A DNA stretch of 26,995 bases from CAYMRB01 sp964392615 (GCA_964392615.1 CAYMRB010000084.1:1-26995); one strand, 5' to 3'; shown: positions 8,644 through 16,509, counted from the stretch's first letter. Translations and numbers: made by a program. Notes: generated by a model from the letters alone, not told the origin.

Positions 8644-10536
8644 ATGAAACTTCGCACGAAGCTGAGCCTGCTCCTGGTCGCTCTGTTCCTGCTGATGGCG
8701 GGAGCGCTGTCCTACTGGCAAGTCCACTGGGTCAACCTCCTCGTCATTCGCGAGGCGACGGAGCGCGTGCGCCAGAATATCAGCACCGCGTGGTCGATCC
8801 TCGATGGCCGCAAGAAGGAGCTCGCGATGGGCGTGCGGCTCCTGGCGGAGAATCGCAAATGGCTCGAGCTTCCGAGTCAACCCGGCGACGCGTTGAGGAA
8901 CCAACTCAAGAGCGATCGAGCTCGACTCGGACTCGACGTCCTGAACTTCGTTCGCACGGACTTCACCGTCGAGGCTCGCGCCAACTCCTCCGAGCGGGAC
9001 GACAACGTCAAGGACGCCATTCTCCTCGCGGCGTACGCGTCGGGTGACGTCGTCTCGGGAATCGAGGTCATCCCGCAGCACCGCGTGTGGAAGGAGGGCA
9101 CCGACGTCACGCGTCGCTGCGAGATCAACGACGAGGTTACCGAGGCGATGGCGATCGTCGCGGTCAAGGCGATCCGAGACGCCGAAGGCCACGCGATCGG
9201 CTTCCTGCAGGGCGGCATCGTCCTGAACCGCGCGCACGAGCTCGTCGACGGTATCCGCGATACGATCTTTCGCTACGAGCACTACTTCGGCAAGAGGGTC
9301 GGCACCGCGACGATCTTCATGGGGCCGCTGCGAGTGTGCACGAGCGTGCGGAAGGACAACGGCGGACGCGCGATCGGCACTCTCGTCTCCGACGAGGTCG
9401 CGAGCCAGGTCCTTCAGAGCGGCGAGCCGTGGACGGGCCGCGCCTGGGTCGTGAACGACTGGTACCTGTCGCAGTACGACCCGATCCGCGACGCGACCGG
9501 CGACATCATCGGCATGCTGTACATCGGCGAGCTCGAGCAGGTGTACAAGGATGTCCGCTTCGAGACGGTGTCGATCATCCTCCTGATCAAGATCGGCATC
9601 ATGGCGTTCGCATTCGTCGGGCTGTTCCTGTTGACCAACAGGATGCTCCGACAGATCGAGCAGCTCGAGAAGGCGACGAAGGCCTTCGCCGACGGCGACC
9701 TGAGCGTACGGGCGCGCATCACGACCAACGACGAGATCGGTCACCTGGGCGCGTCCTTCAATCGCATGGCCGAGATCATCGACGAGGATCGCCGCATGAT
9801 CCTCGAGCAGAAGGATGCGATCGAGGTGGCGAACAAGAACTACCTCGAGATGCTCGGGTTCGTCACGCACGAGCTGAAGAACCCCCTCGCGTCGGCTCTC
9901 CTGGGTGCGTGCTCGCTGAAGGACGGTCACCTCGGAGAGCTCTCCGCCTCGCAGCAGCGCATGGTGACGACGCTCGCCAAGAGCCTCGATTACATGGAGG
10001 AGATGGTCAAGAACTACCTCGACCTCTCCCGTATCGAGCGCAACGAGCTCGTCGTGCACAAGGCGCGCACGCGCATCGTCGAGGACTTGATCGATCCGGT
10101 GATCGAGGATCTGGAACGGCAGTTGCTAGAACGAGAGATGACGTTCGAGCACGAGATCGAGAGGTCCGACCACGTGACCGCTGACCCGAACCTCATGCGG
10201 ATCGTGCTCGAGAATCTGATCGGCAACGCGATCAAGTACGGACGACGCGGCGGGAAGATCGTCATGCGGTGCTTCGAGCGCTCCGGTGAAACCGAGCTCA
10301 GCATCTTCAACGAGGGGCAAGGTATCCCGCAGGACCGGCTCGCCGAGCTGTTCACGAAGTTCCGTCGATTCGACGTCAAGGAGGACTCGGGTCGACGCGG
10401 CACCGGCCTGGGCCTGTTCATAGTTCAGCAGATCGTCGACCAGCATGGCGGCCGCGTGCAGGTCGATTCGGAAGAAGGTCGCGGAGTGACGTTCCGTATC
10501 ACTCTCCCTGTCCAAGAAACACCCGTTCAGGAGTAG
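8644..10536 (+). CDS. Membrane sensor histidine kinase (extracytoplasmic Cache-like sensor, HAMP, HisKA, HATPase)
   Basis: A 630-residue kinase. The ATG at 8644 follows GGGAGG (8627-8632); the first membrane helix starts right after it (about residues 7-28, LSLLLVALFLLMAGA). Residues 30-305 form an extracytoplasmic Cache-type sensor ending in YDPIRDATGDIIGMLYIGEL, a typical Cache terminal strand. A second membrane helix lies at about 310-331. A HAMP domain follows (about 335-385), then HisKA with H409 in HELKNPL, and HATPase_c with N-box ENLIGNAIKYG, G1 NEGQGIP and G2 GRRGTGLGLFIV. The autokinase should therefore be active. It diverges from the NtrC-type regulator and precedes a receiver-only gene by 7 nt, so it has two candidate partners. 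Unlike HoxJ, which is a soluble partner of H2-sensing hydrogenases, it has a periplasmic sensor. The ligand is unknown. Confidence 0.93.
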   Translation: MKLRTKLSLLLVALFLLMAGALSYWQVHWVNLLVIREATERVRQNISTAWSILDGRKKELAMGVRLLAENRKWLELPSQPGDALRNQLKSDRARLGLDVLNFVRTDFTVEARANSSERDDNVKDAILLAAYASGDVVSGIEVIPQHRVWKEGTDVTRRCEINDEVTEAMAIVAVKAIRDAEGHAIGFLQGGIVLNRAHELVDGIRDTIFRYEHYFGKRVGTATIFMGPLRVCTSVRKDNGGRAIGTLVSDEVASQVLQSGEPWTGRAWVVNDWYLSQYDPIRDATGDIIGMLYIGELEQVYKDVRFETVSIILLIKIGIMAFAFVGLFLLTNRMLRQIEQLEKATKAFADGDLSVRARITTNDEIGHLGASFNRMAEIIDEDRRMILEQKDAIEVANKNYLEMLGFVTHELKNPLASALLGACSLKDGHLGELSASQQRMVTTLAKSLDYMEEMVKNYLDLSRIERNELVVHKARTRIVEDLIDPVIEDLERQLLEREMTFEHEIERSDHVTADPNLMRIVLENLIGNAIKYGRRGGKIVMRCFERSGETELSIFNEGQGIPQDRLAELFTKFRRFDVKEDSGRRGTGLGLFIVQQIVDQHGGRVQVDSEEGRGVTFRITLPVQETPVQE

Positions 10537-10543
10537 ACGAGCC

Positions 10544-10963
10544 ATGAAGAAGGTATTGGTTGTCGACGACGATGCGCAGTTCGTGGAGGTCGTTCGCACA
10601 CTGCTCGAGGCAAAGGGATACGACGTCCTGTTTGCCTACCAGCCTCAGGAGGGTTACGAGCTCGCCACGCAGGAAAAGCCGGACATCATGATCCTCGATG
10701 TCATGTTCGCGGCCGGGGGCGACAAGTTCGACGGCTTCGATATGGCGCGGAAGCTGCGCCAGGACCCGAGTACGCGCGACATTCGCGTGATCATGGTCAG
10801 CGGCGTTCGGAAGGTGCTCAACTTGCCCTTCAAGTACGAGCCCGACGACACCTGGCTGCCCGTGTTGACCTTCCTCGAGAAGCCCGTCAAGCCCGAAGCT
10901 CTGCTCGGCGAGGTCGAGAAGGCGTTCGAGGCGATTGCAGAACCGCTGAAGAACAATGACTAA
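10544..10963 (+). CDS. Stand-alone receiver-domain response regulator leading the hox operon
   Basis: A 139-residue single-domain receiver with no output domain. The active site is complete: D8/D9, phosphoacceptor D52 (MILDVMF), S86 (MVSG) and K113 (FLEKPVKP). It has two small insertions relative to CheY-type receivers: about 4 residues after D52 (AAGGDKF) and about 5 between S86 and K113 (region with KYEPDDTWLP). The Shine-Dalgarno AGGAG lies within the end of the kinase gene, and the 3' end overlaps the hoxE start by 8 nt, so translation is probably coupled to both neighbours. It may relay phosphate from the kinase, act as a phosphate sink, or bind a target protein directly, perhaps the NADH module it is coupled to. 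The family is certain; the role is inference. Confidence 0.93.
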   Translation: MKKVLVVDDDAQFVEVVRTLLEAKGYDVLFAYQPQEGYELATQEKPDIMILDVMFAAGGDKFDGFDMARKLRQDPSTRDIRVIMVSGVRKVLNLPFKYEPDDTWLPVLTFLEKPVKPEALLGEVEKAFEAIAEPLKNND

Positions 10964-11456
10964 GACTGCCCTACCGTCTCCCCCTTCCGAGGACAAGCGC
11001 TGGCGCATCGTCAACGCCACGATGCGCCGGCTCGGGTATCGCTCGGACTCGCTTATCGAGACGCTGCACACGACGCAGGAGGCGTTCGGCTATCTCGACG
11101 ACACGGCTCTCGACTTCGTGGCGGAGTCCCTGAGCGTGCCGATGAGCAAGGTGTACGGCGTCGCCACCTTCTATCACTTCTTCAACATGAAGCCGCAAGG
11201 GAAGCATACGTGCGTCGTATGCACCGGAACGGCTTGCTACATCAAGAACGCCGGCGGCGTGCTGAACGCCGTCAGCAAGAAGGCGAACGTCGAGCCGGGT
11301 GACACTTCGGAGGACGGCAAGGTCTCGCTTCTCACCGCCCGTTGCCTGGGTGCATGTGGGCTGGCGCCGGCCGTCGTCCTCGACGGAGAGGTCCTCGGCA
11401 ATCTGGAGCCGGAAGACGTCGAAGCACGCGTAGAGAGGTGGCTCGACGATGATTGA
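10956..11456 (+). CDS. hoxE: HoxE/NuoE-like [2Fe-2S] subunit of bidirectional hydrogenase
   Basis: A 166-residue thioredoxin-like ferredoxin subunit of the diaphorase module. The four cluster ligands are visible as CTGTAC and CLGAC (C-x4-C and C-x3-C). The signature SKVYGVATFYHFF is typical of NuoE and HoxE. Its length and its position before hoxF match HoxE of group 3d hydrogenases. In the complex it passes electrons between the NAD(P)H/FMN subunit and the rest of the enzyme in the cytoplasm. The ATG at 10956 overlaps the receiver gene by 8 nt, and its own end overlaps hoxF by 8 nt. NuoE of a respiratory complex I is the alternative, but no other nuo genes are present and hydrogenase subunits follow. 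Confidence 0.92.
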   Translation: MTKTALPSPPSEDKRWRIVNATMRRLGYRSDSLIETLHTTQEAFGYLDDTALDFVAESLSVPMSKVYGVATFYHFFNMKPQGKHTCVVCTGTACYIKNAGGVLNAVSKKANVEPGDTSEDGKVSLLTARCLGACGLAPAVVLDGEVLGNLEPEDVEARVERWLDDD

Positions 11457-13104
11457 CGAACTCGACAAACTCGCTCGCGAGGAGGAAGAGGCTCGCAAAG
11501 AGGTCCGCTTCCACCTCAACGTCTGCAATGCCGCTGGCTGCGCGTCAGCCGGCGGCGACCGGGTCGTGGAGGAGCTCCGCGCCGAAATCGACCGCAGGGA
11601 CCTGGGCGCGACGTGCAAGGCGCGCGGGGTCGGCTGCATGGGGCTCTGCTGCGAGGGGCCCCTCGTCGAGGTCGAGGAGGACGGCGTCCTTTACCAGAAG
11701 GTCACCCCGCAGAAGGCCAGCGACATCATCGACAGTCTCGGCAAGGCTCCGGTCAAGGAGCTGGTGGCCGACACGTCGATGCCGTTCTTCGCACGCCAGA
11801 AGAAGATCGTCCTGGAGAACTCGGGACGCATCGACCCCGAGCGGCTCGAAGACTACGTCGTCCAGGGCGGCTATCGCACGCTGATCTCGACGGTCACCGA
11901 ACGCTCCCCGCACGATGTCATCGCCGAGATTCAGACGAGCGGCTTGCGCGGACGCGGCGGCGGCGGCTATCCGGTCGGCCTCAAGTGGGCCACGGTCCAG
12001 AAGGCCAAGGGGGCGCCGAAGTACGTCGTCTGCAACGCGGACGAAGGCGATCCCGGAGCGTTCATGGACCGCAGCGTGCTCGAGAGCGACCCGCACCGCG
12101 TGCTCGAGGGCATGACGCTGGCCGCGTACGCCATCGGCGCGTCGCGAGGATATATCTACGTGCGCGCCGAGTATCCTCTCGCCATCGCCAGGCTGCGCAA
12201 GGCGATCAAGCAGGCCAAGCGTCTCGGCGTGCTGGGCGACCAGATCGGCGGCACCGAATTCAGTTTCTTCATCGAGATTCGGTTGGGCGCCGGCGCGTTC
12301 GTCTGTGGCGAAGAGACGGCCCTGATCGCATCGATCGAGGGCAAGCGAGGCTCGCCGCGACCCCGGCCGCCCTATCCCGCCGAGGTCGGCCTGTGGGGAC
12401 AGCCCACGCTGATCAATAACGTCGAGACGTTCGCCAATATCGTCCCGATCCTCCGAGAAGGAGGCGAGTGGTATAGCGCGATCGGCACGGAGAAGAGCAA
12501 GGGGACCAAGGTCTTCGCGCTCGCGGGCAAGATCCGCAACACCGGACTGATCGAAGTGCCGATGGGCATTCCGCTGCGCGAGATCATCGAGGAGATCGGT
12601 GGCGGCGTTCCCGACGGTGGCGAGCTGAAGGCCGTGCAGACCGGCGGGCCGTCCGGCGGTTGCGTGCCGACGGAACATCTCGACACGCCCGTCGACTACG
12701 AGTCGCTGAGCAAGCTCGGCGCGATCATGGGATCGGGCGGCATGATCGTCATGGACGAGACGTCTTGCATGGTCGACGTCGCGAAGTTCTTCATGGACTT
12801 CTGCAAGTCCGAGTCGTGCGGCAAGTGCATTCCGTGTCGCGCGGGCACCGTGCAGGTCCACGGACTGCTCGAGAAGATCTGTGGCGGCGAGGCGACGACG
12901 GAGGATCTCGGTCTCCTCGAGGAGCTCTGCGATCTCGTCAAGAACACGAGCCTCTGCGGTTTGGGCCAAAGCGCTCCGAACCCGGTGTTGAGCACCCTGA
13001 AGTACTTCCACGACGAGTACCTCGCGCATGTGGTCGACAAGAGCTGTCCTGCCGACGCGTGCGCGCCGCTGGCGTCGACGGAGTCCGGATGCGGAGCCAC
13101 GTGA
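11449..13104 (+). CDS. hoxF: HoxF, NAD(P)H-binding FMN/Fe-S diaphorase subunit
   Basis: A 551-residue NuoF/HoxF subunit that exchanges electrons between NAD(P)H and the iron-sulfur chain. The N-terminal region of about 100 residues is an extra thioredoxin-like [2Fe-2S] domain (CNAAGC and CMGLC ligand pairs). The Rossmann-like NADH/FMN domain follows, with GRGGGGYPVGLKW and CNADEGDPGAFMDR, then the SLBB region. The C-terminal [4Fe-4S] domain has CGKCIPC plus the downstream cysteine in SLCGLGQ. The start overlaps hoxE by 8 nt. This architecture is the one seen in HoxF of bidirectional hydrogenases and in bifurcating-type NuoF proteins, so the cofactor could be NAD or NADP. Confidence 0.94.
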   Translation: MIDELDKLAREEEEARKEVRFHLNVCNAAGCASAGGDRVVEELRAEIDRRDLGATCKARGVGCMGLCCEGPLVEVEEDGVLYQKVTPQKASDIIDSLGKAPVKELVADTSMPFFARQKKIVLENSGRIDPERLEDYVVQGGYRTLISTVTERSPHDVIAEIQTSGLRGRGGGGYPVGLKWATVQKAKGAPKYVVCNADEGDPGAFMDRSVLESDPHRVLEGMTLAAYAIGASRGYIYVRAEYPLAIARLRKAIKQAKRLGVLGDQIGGTEFSFFIEIRLGAGAFVCGEETALIASIEGKRGSPRPRPPYPAEVGLWGQPTLINNVETFANIVPILREGGEWYSAIGTEKSKGTKVFALAGKIRNTGLIEVPMGIPLREIIEEIGGGVPDGGELKAVQTGGPSGGCVPTEHLDTPVDYESLSKLGAIMGSGGMIVMDETSCMVDVAKFFMDFCKSESCGKCIPCRAGTVQVHGLLEKICGGEATTEDLGLLEELCDLVKNTSLCGLGQSAPNPVLSTLKYFHDEYLAHVVDKSCPADACAPLASTESGCGAT

Positions 13105-13172
13105 GCCGACACGGCCCGCGCCGCCCGGAATGAAGATGCGTACGCCGCAACGAAATCACTGAGCACGAAACC

Positions 13173-13892
13173 ATGAGCACTGCGACTCGCGTCGTCACGC
13201 TGACGATCGACGAGAAAGAAGTCAGCGCGAGCGACGATCAGACCATTCTCGATATCGCCCGAGAGAACGGCATCTCGATCACGACGTTGTGTCAGATGGA
13301 CGGCCTCTCCACCGTCGGCGCGTGCCGGCTGTGCCTGATCGAGGTCGCGGGAGTACCACGACTCCTTTCGGCCTGCACGACAACCGCGGCCGAAGGAATG
13401 GTCGTGTCCACCACCTCGGAGCGGCTGCAGCGATACCGTCGCGGCATCATCGAGCTGCTCTTTGCCGAGCGCAACCACGTGTGCGCCGTCTGTGTCGCCA
13501 ACGGTTGCTGCGAGCTCCAGGAGCTGGCGCGGGACCTCGGCATCACGCACATCACGTATCCGTACATGTACCCGGACTGCGACGTCGACGCCTCGCACGA
13601 GCGCTTCGTCGTCGATCACAACCGCTGTGTTCTGTGCGCGCGGTGCCTCCGAGTCTGCGATGAGATCGAGGGCGCACACACGTGGGACATGACGGGCCGC
13701 GGCACCGACACGCGCGTCATCACCGACCTGAATCGGCCGTGGGCCGAGTCGGAGAGCTGCACGAGCTGTGGCAAGTGCACGCGGGTTTGTCCGACTGGAG
13801 CCCTCTACGAGAAGAACAAGTCGCCCGACGAGACGAAGGGCGCCAAGACTTTCCTCCCCTACCTGACTCGAATGCGTGAGGCCCAACCATGA
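13173..13892 (+). CDS. hoxU: HoxU, Fe-S electron-transfer subunit of the diaphorase module
   Basis: A 239-residue homologue of the NuoG N-terminus. In order: a [2Fe-2S] plant-type ferredoxin domain with cysteines in TLCQMDG, GACRLC and LLSACTT; a His/Cys cluster motif HVCAVCVANGCCELQ typical of HoxU; then two [4Fe-4S] motifs, CVLCARCLRVC and CTSCGKCTRVCP. It carries electrons from HoxF to the hydrogenase dimer. There are 68 nt between hoxF and hoxU and no strong Shine-Dalgarno, so its translation may be weaker than that of the overlapping genes. The TGA overlaps the hoxY ATG (ATGA). Confidence 0.94.
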   Translation: MSTATRVVTLTIDEKEVSASDDQTILDIARENGISITTLCQMDGLSTVGACRLCLIEVAGVPRLLSACTTTAAEGMVVSTTSERLQRYRRGIIELLFAERNHVCAVCVANGCCELQELARDLGITHITYPYMYPDCDVDASHERFVVDHNRCVLCARCLRVCDEIEGAHTWDMTGRGTDTRVITDLNRPWAESESCTSCGKCTRVCPTGALYEKNKSPDETKGAKTFLPYLTRMREAQP

Positions 13893-14476
13893 CCACCGAG
13901 CACGACACCGACAACCGGCCCGAAGAGAGAGAAGACCGGGAGGCGGCACGCCCGGTCCGGCTCGCGACGGTCTGGCTCGACGGTTGCTCGGGCTGTCACA
14001 TGTCGTTCCTCGATCTCGACGAGGCTCTGATCGGGCTGCTCGGCAAGGTCGAGCTCGTGTACGGCCCGCTCGTCGATATCAAGGAGTTCCCCGAGAACGT
14101 CGACGTGACCCTGGTCGAAGGCGCGGTCAGCAGCGACGAGGATGAAGCGAGGCTTCGCAAGATCCGCGCGAATACCAAGCTGCTCGTATCGCTCGGGGAC
14201 TGCGCCGTGAACAGCAACGTTCCGTCCATGCGCAACCGGTTCAGCGCCGACGAGATCATGAGCAGCGTGTACGGCGAGGCCGACGCCGGCAGCCCGGGCA
14301 ATCCCGACAACGTCGGCTTGCGTTTGCTCTCGAGGGCCCGGCCTTTGCACGAGTTCGTCAACGTCGACATCTACGTGCAGGGCTGTCCACCCTCGGCAGA
14401 GCTGATCTCCCAGGTGATCTCGAGCCTGTTGGCCGGAGAGATGCCGGACCTCAGCGGCACGACGCAGTTCGGATAA
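13889..14476 (+). CDS. hoxY: HoxY, [NiFe] hydrogenase small subunit (group 3d type)
   Basis: A 195-residue short small subunit without a Tat signal, so it is cytoplasmic. It holds only the proximal [4Fe-4S] cluster: ligands in LDGCSGCHMSF, GDCAVNSNVP and VQGCPPSA. Its length matches HoxY and is much shorter than membrane-bound uptake small subunits. It overlaps hoxU by 4 nt, and hoxH begins 68 nt downstream after a hairpin that covers the hoxH ribosome-binding site. It pairs with HoxH and passes electrons to HoxU. Confidence 0.94.
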   Translation: MTTEHDTDNRPEEREDREAARPVRLATVWLDGCSGCHMSFLDLDEALIGLLGKVELVYGPLVDIKEFPENVDVTLVEGAVSSDEDEARLRKIRANTKLLVSLGDCAVNSNVPSMRNRFSADEIMSSVYGEADAGSPGNPDNVGLRLLSRARPLHEFVNVDIYVQGCPPSAELISQVISSLLAGEMPDLSGTTQFG

Positions 14477-14518
14477 GAAACCCAGCCGTTTTCGAGCACA
14501 TAGGAACGAAGTCCAGAA

Positions 14519-14536
14519 CTCCTGGCAGACCAGGAG
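14519..14536 (+). promoter_or_regulatory. Hairpin sequestering the hoxH Shine-Dalgarno sequence
   Basis: CTCCTGG (14519-14525) and CCAGGAG (14530-14536) are perfectly complementary over 7 bp around the tetraloop CAGA. The 3' arm contains the AGGAG that lies 8 nt before the hoxH ATG (14545). In mRNA the stem would hide the ribosome-binding site, which suggests translational control of the catalytic subunit. This is seen directly as sequence; the regulatory effect is inference. Confidence 0.55.
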
Positions 14537-14544
14537 AGTGATTC

Positions 14545-15555
14545 ATGAAACAGACGATCGTCATCGATCCGATCACCCGTATCGAAGGTCACGCCAAGAT
14601 CACCATCCACGTGGATGACCAGGGCTTCGTCGAAGACGCGCGATTCCACGTCACGCAGGTGCGCGGTTTCGAGAAGTTCCTCGAAGGTCGGCCGTTCTAC
14701 GAGCTGCCGGCGATTACCGCCCGCATCTGCGGTATCTGCCCGGTCAGCCATTTGATGGCGTCCGCCAAGACGTGCGACGAGCTCATGTCCGTGCGCATCC
14801 CGCCGGCTGCGGCGAAGCTGCGCGAGGTCATGCACCTGGCGCAGATCCTGCAGTCGCACGCGCTCAACGCATTCCACCTCTCGATGCCCGACCTCGTTCT
14901 GGGTATGGACTCCGATCCGGCCAAGCGCAACATGCTCGGCCTGATGGAAGCCCACCCGATTCTCGCCAAGCACGGTATCGGCCTGCGTAGAGTCGGGCAG
15001 CAGATTATCGAGATTCTCGGCGGCAAGAGAATCCACCCCGGCTGGGTCGTCGCTGGCGGCGTCGAGTCGCCCATGACCGACGAGAAACGCACCGAGATCC
15101 TCGCGCTGCTGCGAAGCGGAACCGAGAGCGCGAACTACATCATCTCGGGCTTCAAGCGCTTCCTGCTCGACGCGCGATTCCAGCCCGAGGTGCGCACCTT
15201 TGCCAACTTCTCGTCGCTATTCATGGGGACGGTCGGCCCGAAGGGCGAGCTCGAGTTTTACGACGGCAAGCTCCGGATCGTCGACGAGAACCGCGAGATC
15301 GTCGAGGACCAGTTCGATCCTGCGCGGTATCAGGAGATCATCGGCGAGGCCGTCGAAGACTGGACGTTCCTGAAGTTTCCGTTCTACAAGAAGCGCGGCT
15401 ACCCGCAGGGCATGTATCGCGTCGGTCCGTTGGCTCGAATGAACGTGATCGACCGTTGTGGAACGCCGCGGGCGGACGAGGAGCTCGCCGAGTTCCGCAG
15501 CATCGACCGCGTGGCGCCGTGCTCAGCTCGTTCCACTATCACATCGCGCGACTGA
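14545..15555 (+). CDS. hoxH: HoxH, [NiFe] hydrogenase large subunit, N-terminal part (before frameshift)
   Basis: The catalytic large subunit. This open frame encodes the first two thirds, with PITRIEGH near the start and the first nickel-ligand pair C62/C65 in RICGICPVSH, the L1 motif of group 3 enzymes. Family similarity continues through MNVIDRCGTPRADEELAEFRSIDR, up to about 15510. After that the reading is nonsense to a stop at 15555, while the expected continuation (RGAVLSSFHYH) is found in another frame. A net loss of one base within about 15505-15513 explains this. The ATG is preceded by AGGAG at 8 nt. If the shift is real, the product lacks the second cysteine pair and would be inactive. 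Confidence 0.9.
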   Translation: MKQTIVIDPITRIEGHAKITIHVDDQGFVEDARFHVTQVRGFEKFLEGRPFYELPAITARICGICPVSHLMASAKTCDELMSVRIPPAAAKLREVMHLAQILQSHALNAFHLSMPDLVLGMDSDPAKRNMLGLMEAHPILAKHGIGLRRVGQQIIEILGGKRIHPGWVVAGGVESPMTDEKRTEILALLRSGTESANYIISGFKRFLLDARFQPEVRTFANFSSLFMGTVGPKGELEFYDGKLRIVDENREIVEDQFDPARYQEIIGEAVEDWTFLKFPFYKKRGYPQGMYRVGPLARMNVIDRCGTPRADEELAEFRSIDRVAPCSARSTITSRD

Positions 15556-15977
15556 TCGAGATCTTCTACTGCATCGAGAAGATGCAGATCCTGATGGACG
15601 ATCCCGAGATCACCGATACGCGAGTCCGGGCGGTCGCCGCCGCCAACTCTCTCGAGGGTGTCGGCTGTGCCGAAGCGCCGCGTGGCACGCTGATGCACCA
15701 CTACGAGATCGACGAGAGCGGGCTGATCCAGAAAGCGAACCTGATCATCGCGACCGGTCACAACAACCTCGCCATGAATCAGGGCGTGCTGCAGGTCGCG
15801 CGGCACTTCGTCGATGGATCCCGACTCGAGGAAGGCATGCTCAATCGGGTCGAGGCCGTCATCCGAGCATTCGACCCGTGCCTGAGCTGCTCGACGCACG
15901 CCGTCGGTCAAATGCCGCTGATGGTCCAGCTCGTGACTCGAGAGGGAGAGGTCGTCGATGAAGTCCGACGCGACTGA
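15510..15977 (+). CDS. hoxH: HoxH, [NiFe] hydrogenase large subunit, C-terminal part (after frameshift)
   Basis: This is the remaining third of hoxH in the -1 frame relative to 14545. The open frame extends back to 15456, but similarity begins at about 15510. It holds the second nickel-ligand motif, DPCLSCSTH (codons at 15879 and 15888), followed by AVGQMPL and a tail to VRRD. In this family the peptide after the conserved His/Ala is removed by HoxW after nickel insertion, leaving a tail here of about 25 residues. The stop at 15975-15977 overlaps hoxW by 20 nt. Good conservation right up to the end suggests the gene was under selection until recently, or that the frameshift is a sequencing error. 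Confidence 0.88.
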   Translation, partial: RGAVLSSFHYHIARLIEIFYCIEKMQILMDDPEITDTRVRAVAAANSLEGVGCAEAPRGTLMHHYEIDESGLIQKANLIIATGHNNLAMNQGVLQVARHFVDGSRLEEGMLNRVEAVIRAFDPCLSCSTHAVGQMPLMVQLVTREGEVVDEVRRD

Positions 15978-16443
15978 CGCCGAGACGACCGCTACGGCGT
16001 CACCGACCTGCTCGATCATCGGCATCGGAAACACCGTGCGTCGCGACGATGGGCTCGGCCCGTTCGTGATCGAGCGACTGTTGCGCTCCGAGTTGCCGGC
16101 GACCGTCGAGATCCGCGCGGCACACCAGCTGACACCCGAGCTGGCCGAGCAATTGTCCGGAAGGGACCTGTTCGTCCTCATCGACGCTCATGCGAGCCTG
16201 CCGTCCGGAGAGATCTCGTGGCAGCGCGTCGGGCCCGCCGCGGACTACAGCGGAGCTTCGGCGCATCAGCTCACCGTCGAAGCGCTGCTGGTTCTTTGTC
16301 GACACCTCTACGGTCAGTGTCCCGAGACGGTGCTCGTGTCCGTCGGCGCGGAGGACTTGACGGTCGGCGAAGGGCTGTCGGCGACGGTCGAGAAGGCCGC
16401 CGCGGAAGTCGTCGCGCGCGTGCTCGAGCTGGTCTCGAAGTAG
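15958..16443 (+). CDS. hoxW: HoxW-type [NiFe] hydrogenase maturation endopeptidase
   Basis: A 161-residue member of the HyaD/HybD/HoxW protease family, which trims the C-terminus of the large subunit after nickel insertion. The fold signature GIGNTVRRDDGLG lies at residues 22-34. Candidate nickel-sensing residues are D31, D76 (LIDAH) and H103 (SAHQL), matching the acidic, acidic, His pattern of HybD. The ATG at 15958 overlaps hoxH by 20 nt, and a purine-rich GGGAGAGG upstream serves as Shine-Dalgarno. The first 15 residues are low complexity. No hypABCDEF genes are in the window, so the rest of nickel-site assembly must be encoded elsewhere. Confidence 0.9.
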   Translation: MKSDATDAETTATASPTCSIIGIGNTVRRDDGLGPFVIERLLRSELPATVEIRAAHQLTPELAEQLSGRDLFVLIDAHASLPSGEISWQRVGPAADYSGASAHQLTVEALLVLCRHLYGQCPETVLVSVGAEDLTVGEGLSATVEKAAAEVVARVLELVSK

Positions 16444-16462
16444 CCTCCCCGTCGACCGGTTG

Positions 16463-16471
16463 TGCTACCAT
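16463..16471 (+). promoter_or_regulatory. Candidate extended -10 promoter for the sulfatase gene
   Basis: TGCTACCAT fits an extended -10 (TGn plus TACCAT, 4 of 6) in the short gap after hoxW, about 39 nt before the sulfatase ATG. No -35 is visible. If used, it excludes the GTG at 16462 as a start. Confidence 0.25.
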
Positions 16472-16509
16472 CACGCCGGGTTCGATTCGCTGCTTCGAGG
16501 CCGACCGAG

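Noticed and set aside
8644..10536. HoxJ-type hydrogen-sensing kinase
   Set aside because: HoxJ is a soluble PAS kinase paired with HoxBC; this protein has two membrane helices and a Cache-like periplasmic sensor, and no HoxBC is present.
13130..13162. Ten-codon mini-ORF (MKMRTPQRNH) just before hoxU, possible leader peptide
   Set aside because: There is no Shine-Dalgarno at a usable distance, no runs of a regulatory amino acid, and no attenuator-like stem; chance is enough to explain it.
10956..13892. Respiratory complex I fragment (nuoEFG)
   Set aside because: The short NuoG-like subunit with HVCAVCVANG, and the hydrogenase subunits and maturation protease directly downstream, identify it as a hox operon.
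15500..15520. Programmed -1 ribosomal frameshift in hoxH
   Set aside because: There is no X-XXY-YYZ slippery heptamer or clear downstream pseudoknot, and no known HoxH needs recoding.
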